Positions 14,366 to 15,849 of a DNA stretch of 15,849 nt are shown in pieces (the stretch's first letter is position 1; each line of letters begins with the position of its first letter). The DNA is taken from assembly GCA_003133425.1 (NCBI GenBank), contig PKXI01000456.1, positions 1-15,849 on the forward strand. Reading direction: 5' to 3'. The notes beneath the pieces are model-generated. The model had not been told where the DNA came from, ran no database searches, and saw nothing but the letters and a program-made list of their open reading frames with translations. The position numbers and the translations under genes were made by a program. Source of the stretch: Acidobacteriaceae bacterium. GTDB taxonomy: Bacteria > Acidobacteriota > Terriglobia > Terriglobales > Acidobacteriaceae.

Positions 14366-15040
14366 TTGGGATTATTCGACATGTTTCGCAGGTCTTCCGC
14401 CCCACTAGTCCCCAAGGCAAGTGCGCGCGTTAATGATGAAAATGTGAACCTGGCGTTGATTGAAGCCTGCCGGGTATCAGACGTCGATCTGGCGGCCAGG
14501 CTTTTGAAAAGTGGCGCAAATCCGAATTTTATTGCACCAGGCATATTCGGCGCCGAGACTCCGCTGCACTATGCCTGGGGACGCAGCACCAGCCGGAAAT
14601 TACTCGAACTTTTGTTAAACAATGGCGCAAATCCAAATATTCGGCCAGAACCCAATGGCCTTCCTCTGGAAGTTGCATGTGCCGAAGGGGACCGAGAAGC
14701 TGCACAGCTGCTTCTGAAATATGGCGCAAATCCAAACATCAAGGATAACGACGGATGGACTGCGCTGATGCTCGCTTGCGGAGGCCAAGACACTGTGCTC
14801 GTCTTGAAGTTGCTGGAGGGAGGCGCTGATCCGAATGCAAGCGATAATGAAGGATGGACGTCGCTCATGAACGCCGCGAAGACCGGGAATCAAGACATAG
14901 TGAACTTGCTATTGCGTGCCGGCGCGGATCCGAAGCCAATAGACAACGATGGAAGATCAGCGGCGAGCGTAGCCTCCGCCAACGGCCATTCGGCCCTCGC
15001 AGCGACCCTTCAATCGGCATGTTCACAAAGACTGAAGTGA
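14366..15040 (+). CDS. ankyrin-repeat protein
   Basis: 224 residues with about six ankyrin repeats from residue 27 to 222. The repeat core is visible in KSGANPNF, NNGANPNI, KYGANPNIKDNDGWTALMLA, EGGADPNASDNEGWTSLMNA and RAGADPKPIDNDGRSAA, each ending a 33-residue period. Ankyrin arrays bind partner proteins; no enzymatic domain is fused to it and no signal peptide is present, so a cytoplasmic binding or inhibitory role is likely. The TTG start (MGLFDMFRR) is supported by the ribosome binding site at 14349-14356 and by the common MGLF opening; ATG 14381 is the alternative. The DNA of the repeats is itself repetitive (ggcgcaaatccgaat-like units). The next frame begins at GTG 15037, overlapping the stop as GTGA. 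Confidence 0.85.
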   Translation: MGLFDMFRRSSAPLVPKASARVNDENVNLALIEACRVSDVDLAARLLKSGANPNFIAPGIFGAETPLHYAWGRSTSRKLLELLLNNGANPNIRPEPNGLPLEVACAEGDREAAQLLLKYGANPNIKDNDGWTALMLACGGQDTVLVLKLLEGGADPNASDNEGWTSLMNAAKTGNQDIVNLLLRAGADPKPIDNDGRSAASVASANGHSALAATLQSACSQRLK

Positions 15041-15276
15041 CAAAGACATCAGCCGAGCGGCGAAAGTTGCACGAGTCCCTGCTCGGCGACTTTTTAGCGG
15101 TTGCTTCAATGACAACATTGCGGCGGCTTAAGCGTTTACTATCGCAGGTAAATGAGCGCTCGTGGCTTTCAGAACTGGCAGCCTTTTCTCCGAGCGCCGT
15201 AAGAGAGACGAATCATCTTGGGGGATGGTGCTGCTTGTTGAAATTCTGGGTTGACAGTAACAGGCCAATGCGCTGA
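15037..15276 (+). CDS. possible small protein coupled to the ankyrin gene (unrecognised)
   Basis: A 79-codon frame starting at GTG within the GTGA overlap of the ankyrin stop, an arrangement typical of coupled genes. The product is basic in its first half (AERRKLHESLLGDFL, TTLRRLKRLLSQVNE) and ends SAVRETNHLGGWCCLLKFWV plus a short tail. An in-frame ATG at 15019 is also available. It is not recognised and has no independent ribosome binding site, so it may be a decayed or chance frame; the overlap is the main support. Confidence 0.38.
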   Translation: MTKTSAERRKLHESLLGDFLAVASMTTLRRLKRLLSQVNERSWLSELAAFSPSAVRETNHLGGWCCLLKFWVDSNRPMR

Positions 15277-15315
15277 TTGAGCGCGATTTGCGCTTCGAAT
15301 TGAATATGGAAACTG

Positions 15316-15365
15316 GGGAACGCCCACGTCTTGAGCGATTAGATCTGAGAATTGTCGGTTCTCAG
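15316..15365. repeat. dyad/hairpin element, copy B
   Basis: CTGAGAA (15345-15351) and TTCTCAG (15359-15365) form a perfect 7-bp dyad with a 7-nt spacer, preceded by gtcttgagcgatta (15328-15341), identical to copy A. Alignment with 10428-10477 gives 41 of 50 identical bases in the same orientation. Confidence 0.75.
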
Positions 15366-15726
15366 TTCGAATTAGCTGGTGCCCAAGCAGATGCCTCACT
15401 GTTCACAATCCCGTTTACCGGTGATTTTGTGATTTTACGGGGCGTGAGCCAATTACAGCGGAATTGGATTTTTCCGGTCAAGCCGCATGCGTCTGGCTCA
15501 GTTCGATCAGCCACGAGAAGTGAGCAGCTACGCTATTTGAGTCCGCAACCCAATCCTTCCCGAATCCATGATTGCAGTGGCAATGAACGCTTGACGTACA
15601 TGTGCGTGCAGATGACGATCCGCTGAAAAGACGGCAGCAGCCGGTAAGCCGCCGCCGCTTCTAACTTTTGTTTCTACTGTACCGTCACCCTGCGCAGCCA
15701 ATTAAGTTACCCACGGAGTGCACGCA

Positions 15727-15843
15727 ATGAAATTATCGAGAGACTCTGGAGCGAAACTGGCAGTGCCCCGATTCGGCAGAGTTAAGATGAATCGCACATG
15801 GCCAGAAAGGATACTCTTCGGCCATGCCCAGGGAGCATCGTGA
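15727..15843 (+). CDS. very small open frame (38 residues), doubtful
   Basis: ATG 15727 has GGAG eight bases upstream and runs to TGA at 15841. The product (MKLSRDSGAKLAVPRFGRVK and a short remainder) is basic and unrecognised. Length and lack of family make chance likely. Confidence 0.15.
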   Translation: MKLSRDSGAKLAVPRFGRVKMNRTWPERILFGHAQGAS

Positions 15844-15849
15844 AGTGCC

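Larger units (their letters stand above)
15277..15849. other. no convincing gene; contains dyad copy B
   Basis: The open frame 15288-15626 runs straight through the dyad element and has no ribosome binding site, so it is not called. From 15629 to 15670 there is a GC-rich stretch followed by T-rich sequence, but no clean stem was found, so no terminator is called. Confidence 0.5.

Noticed and set aside
15288..15626. Open frame of 112 codons on the plus strand
   Set aside because: Runs through dyad copy B, has no ribosome binding site, and its product has no protein-like pattern.

Overview
The window looks like a chromosomal segment from an Acidobacteriota-type soil bacterium (Solibacter/Bryobacter-like). 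This is inferred from gene content, not from a marker gene. It holds several exported Gfo/Idh/MocA oxidoreductases with twin-arginine (Tat) signals, a DUF1080 (3-keto-disaccharide hydrolase) protein, a DoxX-like membrane protein, a discoidin-like lipid/sugar-binding-type exported protein, an Agl23-type GT-C glycosyltransferase and an ApbE. No rRNA, tRNA, CRISPR array or intact insertion sequence was seen.

Layout: (1) 1-257, the 3' end of a DUF763 gene. (2) 258-724, a non-coding leader holding a strong dyad/hairpin (copy C of a dispersed element). (3) 725-5157, a sugar-oxidation block: Tat-exported oxidoreductase 1 (+), DUF1080 protein (-), then oxidoreductase 2 (+) diverging from it. (4) 5257-5397, a likely relic of the C-terminus of a xylose-isomerase-like TIM-barrel protein, a usual companion of these families. 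(5) 5421-10329, a tight five-gene operon: DoxX-like, Tat-lipoprotein oxidoreductase 3, discoidin-like exported protein, GT39/Agl23-like membrane glycosyltransferase and ApbE. Starts overlap stops or follow them within 25 nt. (6) 10330-10901, a gene-poor spacer with dyad copy A and a small reading frame interrupted by an in-frame stop. (7) 10902-15276, an accessory-looking module: coiled-coil protein, DUF4236 protein, 545-residue membrane/coiled-coil protein with a YaaW-like core and a RelE/ParE-like tail, small tail-anchored protein, ankyrin-repeat protein and a GTG-started small ORF. (8) 15277-15849, dyad copy B and no convincing gene.

How the parts may work together: regions 3-5 fit uptake-independent oxidation and cleavage of glycosides at or outside the inner membrane. 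The Gfo/Idh/MocA enzymes would oxidise a sugar ring hydroxyl and the DUF1080 protein would cleave the keto-glycoside. The operon in region 5 additionally links such an oxidoreductase to a membrane glycosyltransferase and a flavin transferase, with no visible flavinylation target beside it. Region 7 is the best candidate for an undescribed system. Its genes have compact, partly coupled starts, its large membrane gene is visibly more AT-rich in sampled lines, and copies A and B of the dyad element lie on either side of it as about 50-bp direct repeats (41 of 50 identical).
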